The notes under the pieces were generated by a model. It did no database searches. It worked only from the letters and a program-made list of their open reading frames with translations, and was not told where the DNA came from. Shown piece by piece: positions 1 through 8,034 of a stretch of DNA of 42,374 nucleotides. This stretch comes from CAZGMC01 sp964526565 (GTDB lineage Bacteria > Pseudomonadota > Alphaproteobacteria > DSM-16000 > Inquilinaceae): positions 1 through 42,374 of the forward strand of contig CAZGMC010000025.1 in NCBI GenBank assembly GCA_964526565.1, given 5' to 3'. Position 1 is the first letter of the stretch. Every line of letters starts with the position of its first letter. Both the position numbers and the translations under genes were made by a program.

Positions 1-105
1 GTCGCCGACCTCGATCTGCGGGCTGGTGACCACCGCCTTCAGGAACACCATCGACGGCTGGTCCGGCAGCGGGTAACGCAGCAAAGGGTCGGGGCCGTTG
101 GCCAT
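1..105 (-). CDS. Hexapeptide-repeat O-acetyltransferase (CatB/Vat-like), N-terminal fragment
   Basis: Only the first 35 codons are inside the window; the gene continues past base 1. The start is the ATG complementary to 103-105, preceded by a purine-rich AAGGAAC about 7 bases upstream. The fragment begins MANGPDPLLRYPL and goes on with a VFLKAVV...IEVGD stretch. As far as I can recall, this matches the N-terminus of virginiamycin/streptogramin-type (Vat) and chloramphenicol (CatB-like) xenobiotic acetyltransferases: GP-P, YP, a VxFLK strand, then IxVGD entering the left-handed beta-helix. The substrate cannot be told, since many such proteins acetylate sugars rather than antibiotics. It lies downstream of cobO on the same strand with a 105-base gap that holds a GC-rich repeat-like sequence. 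Confidence 0.5.
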   Translation of the reverse strand, partial: MANGPDPLLRYPLPDQPSMVFLKAVVTSPQIEVGD

Positions 106-130
106 CGTGGGTTGTTCCTTGCCGCCAGGC

Positions 131-172
131 AGAAATCCCCTCCTCCTTGCTGGGGAGGGCCGGGGAAGGGGG
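131..172. repeat. C-rich/G-rich intergenic element between cobO and the acetyltransferase
   Basis: A run of C and T is followed by a run of G and A, with a small inverted repeat (CCTCC and GGAGG around a 7-base loop). Elements of this look recur between genes in many GC-rich proteobacteria and may act as a weak terminator after cobO. I see only this one clear copy; the pyrimidine-rich tract at 15203-15236 is only loosely similar. Confidence 0.3.
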
Positions 173-210
173 ACTCTTGAAAGCCGACTGCTGCCGAGAA
201 TGCCGGTTCG

Positions 211-867
211 TCAATACTCGATCCCCGGCTGCGCCTTCACGCCGGCGCGGAAGGGGTGCTTGACCAGGGTCATCTCGGTGACCAGGTCGGCGCGAGCGAT
301 GACCTGGGGCGGGGCGTTGCGGCCGGTCAGGACGACGTGCATGCCCGGCGGGCGGGCCGCCAGCGCCGCCAGCACCTGGGCGACCGGCAGTTGGCCGTGG
401 CGCAGCACGACGTTGATCTCGTCCAGCACGACGAGGCTGAAGCCGGGGTCGGCCAGGAACGCTTCGGCACGGTTCCAGCCGGCGCGGGCGGCGGCGGCGT
501 CGCGGCCGCGATCGGCGGTCTCCCAGGTGAACCCCTCGCCGGCGGTGACCAGGGCGACCTGATCGCCGAAGCGGGCCAGGGCGGCGCGCTCGCCGCTGGG
601 CCGGGTGCCCTTGCTGAACTGTACGACGGCGACGCGGAAGCCGTGCCCCAGCGCCCGCAGCACCATGCCGAAGGCGGCGGTGGATTTGCCCTTGCCGGCG
701 CCGGTGTTGACGATGATCAGGCCCTTGTCGCCGGTGCGCTCGGCGGCCATGCGCTCCCGGGCGGCGCGGTGGCGGGCCATCCGGTCGGCATAGGTCCGTT
801 CCGGGTCGTCGCCGGCACCGATGCTGTCGGCGCCATCGTCGTCGTTGCGACCGCAATTGACAATCAT
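211..867 (-). CDS. cobO: Cob(I)yrinic acid a,c-diamide adenosyltransferase
   Basis: 218 aa. The CobO/BtuR enzyme transfers the 5'-deoxyadenosyl group of ATP to the cobalt of corrinoids, in the cytosol, during adenosylcobalamin synthesis or salvage. The P-loop is plain at residues 55-63 (TGAGKGKST), followed by AAFGMVLRALGHG and VVQFSKG. LVVLDEINVVL supplies the acidic Walker B-like strand, and HVVLTGRNAP is the typical late motif. A longer reading frame would start at 942, but that start would overlap bfd on the other strand. I prefer the ATG at 867, which has AAAGG about 6 bases upstream. The 5' end is only 46 bases from bfd, so the two share a divergent control region. No other cobalamin gene is in the window. 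Confidence 0.93.
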   Translation of the reverse strand: MIVNCGRNDDDGADSIGAGDDPERTYADRMARHRAARERMAAERTGDKGLIIVNTGAGKGKSTAAFGMVLRALGHGFRVAVVQFSKGTRPSGERAALARFGDQVALVTAGEGFTWETADRGRDAAAARAGWNRAEAFLADPGFSLVVLDEINVVLRHGQLPVAQVLAALAARPPGMHVVLTGRNAPPQVIARADLVTEMTLVKHPFRAGVKAQPGIEY

Positions 868-868
868 T
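855..868. promoter_or_regulatory. Weak Fur-box-like sequence between cobO and bfd
   Basis: The 14 bases aattgacaatcatt contain a near match (9 of 10) to the right half of the classical Fur consensus (GATAATCATT). The left half is poor. The position, overlapping the cobO start codon and about 45 bases before bfd, would suit iron control of bfd and bfr. This is inference from a single half-site. Confidence 0.2.
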
Positions 869-913
869 CGCCTTTGCCCCAGTCTCGCCCGACCCTGACG
901 GCAAGCATCCGCC

Positions 914-1207
914 ATGTACGTATGCATCTGCAACGGTATCAATGACCGTTCCCTCTGTGCCGCCGTCGCCGACGCCGAGACCGTTGCCGACGTCTATCGC
1001 CGGCTCGGCTGCCGGCCGCAGTGCGGCAAGTGCGTGCCGCGGGTCCTTTGCCTGCTGCGCCTGGCCGGAGCGGCGCCGGATCGCGGCGCCATGGCCGAAG
1101 GGGCGCCGGATCGCGGCGCCATGGCCGAAGGGGCGCCGGATCGCGGCGCCATGGCCGAAGGGGCGCCGGCGCCGGACCACGGCGTCATGGCCGTGGCGGC
1201 GGAATAG
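914..1207 (+). CDS. bfd: Bacterioferritin-associated ferredoxin with a repetitive C-terminal tail
   Basis: 97 aa. Bfd is a small [2Fe-2S] protein that reduces the iron core of bacterioferritin so that stored iron can be released. The first ~50 residues are the full Fer2_BFD domain: MYVCICNGI with Cys4 and Cys6, then CRPQCGKCV with Cys37 and Cys40, the expected C-x-C...C-x2-C ligands. The usual family length is 60-75 aa. Here the protein carries an extra tail of three exact decapeptides (APDRGAMAEG) plus a diverged fourth, encoded by a 30-bp tandem repeat. The tail looks disordered and recently expanded. The bacterioferritin-like gene follows 135 bases downstream on the same strand, the classical partner. 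The Shine-Dalgarno match is weak. Confidence 0.9.
   Translation: MYVCICNGINDRSLCAAVADAETVADVYRRLGCRPQCGKCVPRVLCLLRLAGAAPDRGAMAEGAPDRGAMAEGAPDRGAMAEGAPAPDHGVMAVAAE
1073..1170. repeat. 30-bp tandem repeat, three exact copies plus a partial, in the 3' end of bfd
   Basis: Copies lie at 1073-1102, 1103-1132 and 1133-1162, identical base for base, and the first 7 bases of a fourth follow. The unit is a multiple of three, so the frame is kept and each copy adds APDRGAMAEG. The absence of any substitution between copies suggests a recent slippage or duplication event. Confidence 0.95.
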
Positions 1208-1342
1208 CAGTCCATGGCGCCGGCACTGCGTTGGTACGCGCCGGCCGCACTTTGCCTCGACAAGCCCGCAAGCGGCGGGCCGTGCCGTCAAGGCCGCCGC
1301 CGCATCCCGCCTCATCACCAATCCGGTGCAGGAAGCCACAGC

Positions 1343-1786
1343 ATGTCAGAACAGCAGCCCGCCGACACCGCGGCCGTGGTCGCCGCGCTCAACCGCATCC
1401 TCGAGCTGGAGCTGGCCGGGGTGGTGCGCTACACGCACTACTCGTTCATGGTGTTCGGCTATCAGCGCATCCCGATCGTCAAGTGGCTGCGCGAGCAGGC
1501 CGAGGAGTCGCTGCTCCACGCCCAGGAGGCGGGCGAGCTGGTCACCCGCTACGGCGCCGAGCCGTCGCTGGCGATCGGCCCGCTGCTGCAGTCGATCCAC
1601 CACGACATCGGCGACATCCTGCGCGAATCGCTGGAGCATGAGCGCGCCGCCATCGCCGCCTACCGCGACCTGCTGGACATCGTCGAGGGCTGCTCGGTAC
1701 AGCTCGAGGAATATGCCCGCACCCAGATCGCGGAGGAGGAGCGGCACGCCGACGAGGTGGAGAAGATGCTGCGCCGGCCGGGCTGA
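1343..1786 (+). CDS. bfr: Bacterioferritin-like (ferritin-like diiron) protein
   Basis: 147 aa, close to the ~155 aa of bacterioferritins. It should form a four-helix ferritin-like cage subunit that oxidises and stores iron; the neighbouring bfd supports this. Candidate metal ligands: Glu21 or Glu23 in helix A, His59 in helix B, Glu95-Glu100 in helix C, and Glu132 with His135 (ExxH) in helix D. The helix-B motif is odd: a classical bacterioferritin has ExxH, but here position i-3 from His59 is Ser56 and the Glu is Glu55. No obvious heme-ligand Met sits in the classical position. The start is the ATG at 1343. A longer frame to 1214 is possible but adds residues unlike the family. A 29-bp tandem repeat runs through the stop codon. 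Confidence 0.8.
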   Translation: MSEQQPADTAAVVAALNRILELELAGVVRYTHYSFMVFGYQRIPIVKWLREQAEESLLHAQEAGELVTRYGAEPSLAIGPLLQSIHHDIGDILRESLEHERAAIAAYRDLLDIVEGCSVQLEEYARTQIAEEERHADEVEKMLRRPG

Positions 1787-1853
1787 TGCCGGCGCCGTCA
1801 CGCCGGCCGGGCTGATGCCGGCGCCGTCACGCCGGCCGGGCTGATGCCGGCGC
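1773..1853. repeat. 29-bp tandem repeat spanning the bfr stop codon
   Basis: Two exact copies at 1773-1801 and 1802-1830, and about 23 bases of a third from 1831. Each copy contains the last codons and the TGA stop of bfr, so the duplicated units lie outside the protein. The unit length is not a multiple of three. The array separates convergent bfr and the aminotransferase gene, and its G+C-rich inverted motifs (gccggc) could fold. Confidence 0.9.
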
Positions 1854-1873
1854 CAACCCGCCGGCCGGCCGGC

Positions 1874-3199
1874 TCAGGGCGTGGCGCGCAGGGCGGTGCG
1901 GATGGCCTCGACCAGGCGGTGGATCTCGCCCTCGCTGATGATCAGCGGCGGGGTCAGGGCCAGGGTGTCGCCGGTGACGCGGACCAGCACCCCGTCGGCG
2001 AAGCAGCGCAGGAACGCGTCATGGGCGCGCTGCCCCGGCGCGTCGGGCCGCGGCGCCAGCTCCACCGCGCCGGCCAGGCCCAGATTGCGCAGGTCGACGA
2101 CGTGCGGCTCGCCCTTCAGGCCGTGGATGGCGTCCTCCCAGACCGGGGCCAGGTCGTTGGCGCGCGCGAACAGGCGCTCGTCTTGGTACACGTCGAGGGC
2201 GGCCATGGCGGCGGCACAGGCCAGCGGGTGGCCGGAATAGGTGTAGCCGTGGAACAGCTCGATGGCCTGCTCCGGCCCGGCCATGAAGGCATCGTGGATG
2301 TGGTCGCGCACGAACACCGCGCCCATCGGCACGGCGCCGTTGGTCAGGCCCTTGGCAGTGGTGACGATGTCGGGCAGGATGCCAAGCCGCTCCGCCGCCG
2401 TCATGGCGCCGAGCCGGCCGAACCCGGTGATCACCTCGTCGAAGATCAGCAGGATGCCGTGCCGGTCGCAGATGGCGCGCAGCCGCTCCAGATAACCCTG
2501 CGGCGGCAGCAGCACCCCGGCCGAGCCGGCGAACGGCTCGACGATCACCGCGGCGATGGTCGAGGCGTCGTGCAGCGCCACCAGCCGCTCCAGGTCGTCG
2601 GCCAGGTGGGCGCCCCAGGCCGGCTGGCCGCGGGAGAAGGCGTTGTGCTCCGGGGCGTGGGTGTGGCACAGGTGGTCGACGCTGGGCAGCAGCGGACCGA
2701 AGGCGCGCCGGTTGGGGCCGATGCCGCCGACCGAGATGCCGCCGAAGTTGACGCCGTGATAGCCGCGCTCGCGCCCGATCAGGCGCACCCGCTGGCCCTG
2801 GCCGCGGGCGCGGTGCCAGGCCAGCGCGATCTTCAGCGCCGTGTCCACCGATTCGGAGCCGGAGCTGGTGAAGAACACGTGGTTCAGGTCGCCGGGGGTG
2901 AGCGCCGCCAGCCGCTCGGCCAGCGCGAACGGGCCGGGATGCCCCATCTGGAAGGTCGGCCCGTAGTCCAGCACCGCCGCCTGCTCGCGGATCGCCTCGA
3001 TGATCCGCGGCCGGCAGTGTCCGGCATTGACGCACCACAGGCCGGCGGTGCCGTCCAGCACTTGCCGCCCGCCGTCGGTGGTGTAGTACATGCCGGAGGC
3101 CGCCACGAACATGCGTGGCGCCTTCTTGAACTGCCGGTTCGCGGTGAACGGCATCCAGAAGGCGGACAGGGGGGCGGGCGGCATCACCACATCATCCAT
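1874..3199 (-). CDS. Class III (omega-amino acid:pyruvate type) aminotransferase
   Basis: 441 aa PLP enzyme of the omega-transaminase group. It probably moves an amino group between an omega-amino acid or amine (beta-alanine, GABA or similar) and pyruvate in the cytosol. FWMPFTANRQFK near the N-terminus, WCVNAGHCRP, and the GSESVDTALKIA phosphate-binding loop resemble beta-alanine:pyruvate transaminases. The PLP-ring Asp254 is in the FDEVITGFGR motif and the Schiff-base Lys283 in TTAKGLTNG. I chose the ATG at 3199, which has AAGGTG 9 bases upstream; a GTG at 3211 is in frame but overlaps that ribosome site. It converges with bfr and diverges from divK. The exact substrate cannot be read from sequence. 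Confidence 0.88.
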   Translation of the reverse strand: MDDVVMPPAPLSAFWMPFTANRQFKKAPRMFVAASGMYYTTDGGRQVLDGTAGLWCVNAGHCRPRIIEAIREQAAVLDYGPTFQMGHPGPFALAERLAALTPGDLNHVFFTSSGSESVDTALKIALAWHRARGQGQRVRLIGRERGYHGVNFGGISVGGIGPNRRAFGPLLPSVDHLCHTHAPEHNAFSRGQPAWGAHLADDLERLVALHDASTIAAVIVEPFAGSAGVLLPPQGYLERLRAICDRHGILLIFDEVITGFGRLGAMTAAERLGILPDIVTTAKGLTNGAVPMGAVFVRDHIHDAFMAGPEQAIELFHGYTYSGHPLACAAAMAALDVYQDERLFARANDLAPVWEDAIHGLKGEPHVVDLRNLGLAGAVELAPRPDAPGQRAHDAFLRCFADGVLVRVTGDTLALTPPLIISEGEIHRLVEAIRTALRATP

Positions 3200-3520
3200 G
3201 GCAAGAGGCACCTTGATGGCTGCATACCTCTGTCAACATCGCGGCGCTGGCCTCCGGACGCAAGCCGCGCGGCAGTCCCGGACTGATTGTAGACTGTTGC
3301 AGGGCGGCAAGTAATTTTGGAGCAGCGGGGAATCCTTTTCCAGCGGGGTGCAACAATCGTCATGACGGCCGTCTGGTGTGGCATGGTGTTGCCGGTTGCG
3401 GACGCCGCGCCGGTTTGTCACGGCGGCCAGCGGCGCCCTTCTTGTATTGCGCGTGACGGAAGCGTAGACTCCGCAGCGCGCGGGAACGGCCGGGTCGCGC
3501 GGTGAGCGAGGGAACCACCC
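3200..3520. other. Divergent intergenic region, aminotransferase / divK
   Basis: 321 bases with no convincing gene. A TTGACA on the minus strand (3236-3231) could be a -35 box for the aminotransferase, but no matching -10 is seen at 16-18 bases. I found no full CtrA site (TTAA-N7-TTAA) ahead of divK. Confidence 0.5.
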
Positions 3521-3886
3521 ATGGGTAAAACCGTCCTGATCGTCGAGGACAACGAGCTGAACATGAAGCTGTTCCACGACCTGCTGGAGGCACACGGCTA
3601 CAACACGCTCCAGACCAAGGACGGCATGGAGGCGCTGAAGATCGCGCGCCAGGAGCGGCCGGACCTGATCCTGATGGACATCCAGTTGCCGGAGGTGTCG
3701 GGACTGGAGGTCACCAAGTGGCTGAAGGAGGACGACGACCTGCGCCGCATCCCGGTCATCGCCGTCACCGCCTTCGCCATGAAGGGTGACGAGGAAAAGA
3801 TCCGCGAGGGCGGCTGCGAGGATTACATTGCCAAGCCGATCTCCGTGGCGAAGTTCCTCGACACGGTGCAGCGTTATCTGAGCTGA
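3521..3886 (+). CDS. divK: Single-domain response regulator, cell-cycle type
   Basis: 121 aa, all of it one receiver domain. In alphaproteobacteria DivK is phosphorylated and dephosphorylated by the PleC and DivJ kinases and acts through DivL/CckA on CtrA, coupling polarity to the cell cycle. The acidic pair is at Glu9-Asp10 with Asn11. The phosphoacceptor is Asp53 in LILMDIQLPEVSG. The switch Thr83 is in VIAVTAFAMKGDE, and the conserved Lys105 in YIAKPI. This is strongly DivK-like rather than a generic CheY. pleD follows after 22 bases, the arrangement known from Caulobacter, so the two are probably one transcript. GAGGGA precedes the start. Confidence 0.93.
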   Translation: MGKTVLIVEDNELNMKLFHDLLEAHGYNTLQTKDGMEALKIARQERPDLILMDIQLPEVSGLEVTKWLKEDDDLRRIPVIAVTAFAMKGDEEKIREGGCEDYIAKPISVAKFLDTVQRYLS

Positions 3887-3908
3887 ACGGAACGGGAGCC
3901 GAGGCGCC

Positions 3909-5348
3909 ATGTCCGCCCGCGTCCTGGTCGTCGACGACGTCCTGCCCAACGTCAAGCTCCTGGAGGCCAAGCTGACCCGGGAGTATTTCGACGTGATCAC
4001 CGCGTCGGACGGACCGGAGGCCTTGGTCAAGGCCGAATTGCAGGCACCGGACATCGTCCTGCTCGACGTGATGATGCCGGAGATGGACGGCTTCGAGGCG
4101 TGCGAGCGGCTCAAGGCCAATCCCAAGACCATGCACATCCCGGTGGTCATGGTCACCGCGCTGTCGGATGCCGCCGACCGCGTGCGCGGGCTGGAGGCCG
4201 GCGCCGACGACTTCCTGACCAAGCCGGTCAACGACATCGCCCTGTTCGCGCGGGTCCGCTCGCTGGTCCGCCTGAAGATGATGATGGACGAGTGGCGCAT
4301 GCGCGAACACACCATGCGCGAGCACAGCGGTGCCGAGCTGGGCATGCTGCCCGGCGGCGGCGGCCACAGCGAGTTCGAGGAGACGGCCGATCATGCCCGC
4401 ATCCTGGTCGTCGAGGACAGCCCGGTCGACCTCGAGAAGATCATCGACACGCTGAGCGTCCACAGCGATCGCGTCGACGCCACCGAATCGATCAAGGAGG
4501 GCCTGGACCGGGCGCTGGCCGAGGAGTACGAGCTGGTCATCGTCAGCCTGACGCTGCTGGAGGAGGACGGCCTGCGCCTGTGCTCGCACCTGCGCAGCCA
4601 CGACCGCACGCGCCAGACGCCGGTGCTGCTGATCGCCGACGACGGCGACATGCAGCGCATCGCCAAGGGGCTGGAACTCGGCGCCAACGACTACATCGTC
4701 AAGCCGATCGACCGGAACGAGCTGCTGGCCCGCGTGCGCACCCAGGTGCGGCGCAAGCGCTATCAGGACCGGCTCCGCACCAACTACGAGGAAAGCCTGT
4801 CGATGGCGCTGACCGACAGCCTGACCGGGCTGTTCAACCGGCGCTACCTGACGGTGCACCTGCAGCGGGTGCTCAAACGCATTTCCGAGACGCGCAAGCC
4901 GGTGTCGGCGATCATGTTCGACATCGACTACTTCAAGGCTGTCAACGACACCTACGGCCACGGCGTCGGCGACGAGGTGCTGAAGGAGGTCGCGGCACGG
5001 GTGTCGCGCAACCTGCGCAACTTCGACATGGTGGCGCGCTATGGCGGCGAGGAGTTCATCATCGTCATGCCCGACGCGCCGCTGGAGGCGGCCGGGCTGG
5101 TCGCCGAGCGGCTGCGCCACCGCATCGCCGACGAGCCGTTCCCGGTCGCGGCGCCGGTCGGGACGATCCCCGTGACCATCAGCCTCGGCGTCGCCGCCAC
5201 CGACGACCCCCGCGAGGCTCCCGAGTCGCTGATCAAGCGTACCGATATGCTACTGTACGAGGCCAAGGGCAAGGGCCGCAACTGCGTCGTCATCGAGGGC
5301 TTCGCCGACCTGCCGCCGGATATCGCCGCGGCCGGCGGCGGGCGGTAA
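3909..5348 (+). CDS. pleD: Diguanylate cyclase response regulator PleD
   Basis: 479 aa, the usual PleD length. Domains: a phosphorylatable receiver (about 1-120, Asp53 and Lys105), a second adaptor receiver (about 163-285) and a GGDEF cyclase (about 305-465). In the second receiver the phospho-Asp position is Ser213, so it serves dimerisation only, as in known PleD. The active site is GGEEF at 379-383. The RxxD inhibitory site (Arg370-Asp373) sits exactly five residues before it, so product inhibition by c-di-GMP is expected. The enzyme makes c-di-GMP from two GTP during the swarmer-to-stalk type transition or its equivalent. It follows divK by 22 bases. Confidence 0.95.
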   Translation: MSARVLVVDDVLPNVKLLEAKLTREYFDVITASDGPEALVKAELQAPDIVLLDVMMPEMDGFEACERLKANPKTMHIPVVMVTALSDAADRVRGLEAGADDFLTKPVNDIALFARVRSLVRLKMMMDEWRMREHTMREHSGAELGMLPGGGGHSEFEETADHARILVVEDSPVDLEKIIDTLSVHSDRVDATESIKEGLDRALAEEYELVIVSLTLLEEDGLRLCSHLRSHDRTRQTPVLLIADDGDMQRIAKGLELGANDYIVKPIDRNELLARVRTQVRRKRYQDRLRTNYEESLSMALTDSLTGLFNRRYLTVHLQRVLKRISETRKPVSAIMFDIDYFKAVNDTYGHGVGDEVLKEVAARVSRNLRNFDMVARYGGEEFIIVMPDAPLEAAGLVAERLRHRIADEPFPVAAPVGTIPVTISLGVAATDDPREAPESLIKRTDMLLYEAKGKGRNCVVIEGFADLPPDIAAAGGGR

Positions 5349-5395
5349 CGCGGCCCGCTGGCCATCGTCCGGCCCATGCGGGGCGGACCGGCCGG

Positions 5396-6505
5396 TCATC
5401 GCGGCGGCCGGCCGCGCGGCAGAAAGGCGAGGCCCGGCGCCAGGTCGTCGGCCCCGTGCCGTATCCGGCGCAGCACGGCGCGACCGATCCAGACGGGCAG
5501 CGGCACGACGGCCGAGACCGGATCGAACGGATAGGCGAGCAGCTTGCCGAACTGCCGGACCAGCGGTGGTCTCTGGGGTGAATACGGCCGCTGCCAATAC
5601 CGGATGCCGCGCCGGTAGAACAGCCGCGCCGCCATGCCGGCCATGCCCTTTTCCGGCACCCTGGCGCCGAGCAGCCGGTGTGCGGCCAGGGCCTGGGCGC
5701 GCAGGACGTGCGCCGCCTTGCGGCGCGCCAGGCGGTCGAGGACGAGTGTCCAGTCCAGCTCCGGATACGCGGCCGTGAACCGGGCGAAATCGAGCACGGC
5801 GTGCATGCCGATAACGCCTTTCATGTGGGCATGGTGGTGCACCATCTCGTGCAGCACGATGTGGGTCAGCCGGTCCTCGCGTGACGGCATCAGGGCCGTC
5901 GCGCCGTCGTGGTCGACCCGCGCGGCCCGCGCGCGCAGGTCCGCCGCCGACAGCAGGTGCGCCCAGTTGATCGGCTCCCGATGCAGGTCGAGAACGGCCG
6001 GTTCGCCGGGCCGTACGACATAGCCGAATGCATGGCCCGTCATGTGCCCGGAGTGTTCCTGATAGCCGATCGCGGCCAGCGCTCGCCGGGCGTCATTGAT
6101 CTCGGCCGGGTCGAGCAGCAGGTCGATGTCCAGCATCACGCGCCGGGCGGCCTCGCCACGGTCCTCCAGCAGACCGTTGGTGCCCTTCAGCAGGACCGGT
6201 TCGATCCCCGCGCCATTGAGGACCGCCACGACCTCCAGCAATTGCTCGCGGATCCGGCGATTGCGCAGCCGGTTCAGCCGCGCGATCTCGGCCAGGTAAT
6301 CGGCGGCGTCGGGCGGGACGAGCTTCGCATTGGAAGAGCCGCTGAGCGCTGCATGGACCGCCGGGGTGATCCGTTCCTCGTCGGCGAACACCAGTGCCGC
6401 CACCCAGTCCTCGTCGGTGAGGCCGGCCAGGGCGCGCTCGCAGCCGTCCGGATCGCCGACAAGGATGGCCAGGATCGTTCTTATGGGCCGCGGCACATCG
6501 ATCAT
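5396..6505 (-). CDS. Nucleotidyltransferase-fold protein (NTP_transf_5 type)
   Basis: 369 aa. The middle of the protein has the minimal nucleotidyltransferase layout of the PF14907 family: LLKGTNGLL (Lys107-Gly108), then MLDIDLLLD with Asp126 and Asp128 as likely metal ligands. A His-rich helix (LHEMVHHHAHMKG) follows, typical of this family. Its reaction is unknown; the fold suggests transfer of a nucleotide or related phosphoryl group to a protein, peptide or sugar. The start ATG overlaps the stop of the upstream PqqD-HprK gene (ATGA at 6505-6502), so the two are translationally coupled. PqqD, HprK-like kinase and NTP_transf_5 together resemble what I recall as the TIGRFAM HPr-rel-A system, a putative peptide-modification cassette. 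Confidence 0.82.
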   Translation of the reverse strand: MIDVPRPIRTILAILVGDPDGCERALAGLTDEDWVAALVFADEERITPAVHAALSGSSNAKLVPPDAADYLAEIARLNRLRNRRIREQLLEVVAVLNGAGIEPVLLKGTNGLLEDRGEAARRVMLDIDLLLDPAEINDARRALAAIGYQEHSGHMTGHAFGYVVRPGEPAVLDLHREPINWAHLLSAADLRARAARVDHDGATALMPSREDRLTHIVLHEMVHHHAHMKGVIGMHAVLDFARFTAAYPELDWTLVLDRLARRKAAHVLRAQALAAHRLLGARVPEKGMAGMAARLFYRRGIRYWQRPYSPQRPPLVRQFGKLLAYPFDPVSAVVPLPVWIGRAVLRRIRHGADDLAPGLAFLPRGRPPR

Positions 6506-7782
6506 GAGATGGCGCGCTTGACGGCGTCGACCGCACCGGCGAGGTCGCCATAGGTGATGGCGCAGGCGTCGACGTGCTCGAGCAGGGTGACCAGGCAGTC
6601 GAGCGTGTCGCGATCGAAGCGCTGTTCCTTGGGAAAGAACTGCGGCAGGAGCCGTTGCAACGCCTCGCCGCCGCTCAGCCGGTGCACGGCCACGCCACTC
6701 CTTGGCTGGAAGCACGGAAAGACCAGACGCGCGATCGGCAGCGGGTCGGTGGCAAAGGCGAACGCGCCGTTGCGTCGGGGCACGACGTACCGCACGGTCT
6801 TGCCATCGCCCCGGCGATGGCCCGGCAGGCGGTCGATGTCGGGCACGCAGCCGGCCACCGCGGCCCAGGCCTTTTCCTTGAGGCAGATCGCCAGGGGCAT
6901 GGGCTGGATGGTCCGGCCGTCGGCCAGCAGAAACACCGTGTCGTCACCGGCCAGGTCGAAACCGTTGTGCACCAGGGCGGCGGCCAGGGTGCTCTTGCCG
7001 GCACCGCCGCCGGCGGGCAGCACCACGGCCTGCCCGTCGATGGCCAGCGCTGCCGCATGCAGGGCGCCCGGCGCGTCGACCGTCTCGATGGCCAGCATGG
7101 ACAGGGCGGTCTTGACCATGGGCACGACTTCCGCCTCGGCCGGGCAGCGCATCAGCGTCCGGCGCCCGGCGGTGACCGCATAGCCGCGGCGGAACGGGAC
7201 AAGCGAGCAGGACAGGGCGTCCCGCCCGTCGTGCTCCACGGCCAGATGGTCGAAAACGGCGCGAAGGTGGTCCAGCGGGCGGGGCGTGTGGACATCCAGG
7301 ATGATGTGGAGGCCGGCGACGCGCAGGCTCAGCCGTTCGCAGGCCTCGCCAATGGCTGGTATCGGCAACGCCGGCTCGGGCCGGCGGACCGGCGCCGGGT
7401 TGGCGGCCCTGCCGTTCACTGACGGTCGGTGCGGGGCGTCGAGGAGCCCCTGGCGGTCCCATGCCGCGAGGGCGATGTCCACGCTCCCATCGGCATCGTC
7501 GAGCGGCAGGCCATGGTCCCGCTGCAGCCGGGTCTTGATTGCCCCGACCGTCAGCCCCTCGTCCAGCAGGCACCACACCAGGGTCGAAACCTGGTCAAGC
7601 CGGTAGACCTTCTGGGCCACCGGATCGAGCACGATGCCCTGGTCACCGAGAAAATGAATGCTGAGGTCACGCCGCTGTCGTACCGCCCCCCCCTGCGGGA
7701 CCGGCCGCTGTTTCCATCGGGCAAGCGATAGTATTTGTGACCAGGTCTCCATCGCCTGAACCATGTCTTTAACCATATGCAT
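6502..7782 (-). CDS. PqqD-like domain fused to an HPr-kinase-related domain
   Basis: 426 aa from the first start at 7782. Residues about 40-115 form a PqqD-type winged-helix peptide-binding domain (VLDPVAQKVYRLDQVSTLVW, then a GLTVGAI helix). Such domains present leader peptides to modifying enzymes in RiPP pathways. Residues about 150-410 form an HprK-like P-loop kinase: GGGAGKST at 258-265 and DLAGDD at 276-281. In many genomes these are two proteins; here they are fused. A short Tat-type peptide gene lies 287 bases upstream on the same strand, and the nucleotidyltransferase gene overlaps downstream by 4 bases. Starts at 7782, 7776, 7764 or 7752 are all possible; none has a strong ribosome site. 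The target of phosphorylation is unknown. Confidence 0.82.
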   Translation of the reverse strand: MHMVKDMVQAMETWSQILSLARWKQRPVPQGGAVRQRRDLSIHFLGDQGIVLDPVAQKVYRLDQVSTLVWCLLDEGLTVGAIKTRLQRDHGLPLDDADGSVDIALAAWDRQGLLDAPHRPSVNGRAANPAPVRRPEPALPIPAIGEACERLSLRVAGLHIILDVHTPRPLDHLRAVFDHLAVEHDGRDALSCSLVPFRRGYAVTAGRRTLMRCPAEAEVVPMVKTALSMLAIETVDAPGALHAAALAIDGQAVVLPAGGGAGKSTLAAALVHNGFDLAGDDTVFLLADGRTIQPMPLAICLKEKAWAAVAGCVPDIDRLPGHRRGDGKTVRYVVPRRNGAFAFATDPLPIARLVFPCFQPRSGVAVHRLSGGEALQRLLPQFFPKEQRFDRDTLDCLVTLLEHVDACAITYGDLAGAVDAVKRAIS

Positions 7783-8034
7783 TGATCACGATCTACAATA
7801 ATACCATCATATGTCACGATGTCGCGGGAGCAATTCGACCTGTGGAGTAGCGGCTTCTGCATTATCACTTGTGGAGCACTGATGTCAGCCGGTCGGCGAT
7901 TCCGATCGCTGGTGGCTGCAAACAGAACATTGCGCACAGGTTGATGCAATGCCGGCAACTGCGCCTGAAGCGCCGTCCCACGCCGGATCTGCCGCCGCAG
8001 CACAGGCTTGCCCTGTCTCACTCCTACCCGCCAA
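7783..8034. other. Leader region between the peptide gene and the PqqD-HprK gene
   Basis: About 250 bases without a credible gene. Bases 7780-7830 are clearly AT-richer than the surroundings (two runs of ataata / catatg type), which may be a minus-strand promoter or leader for the kinase gene. A 62-codon minus frame (7885-8073) ends in a Cys-rich stretch, but its start lies inside the hairpin and I do not accept it as a gene. Confidence 0.4.

Noticed and set aside
3231..3236. TTGACA as a promoter of the aminotransferase
   Set aside because: No acceptable -10 hexamer at 16-18 bases.
4100..5581. Long plus frame overlapping pleD in another phase
   Set aside because: Arg/Ala/Pro-rich low-complexity translation typical of shadow frames in high-GC DNA.
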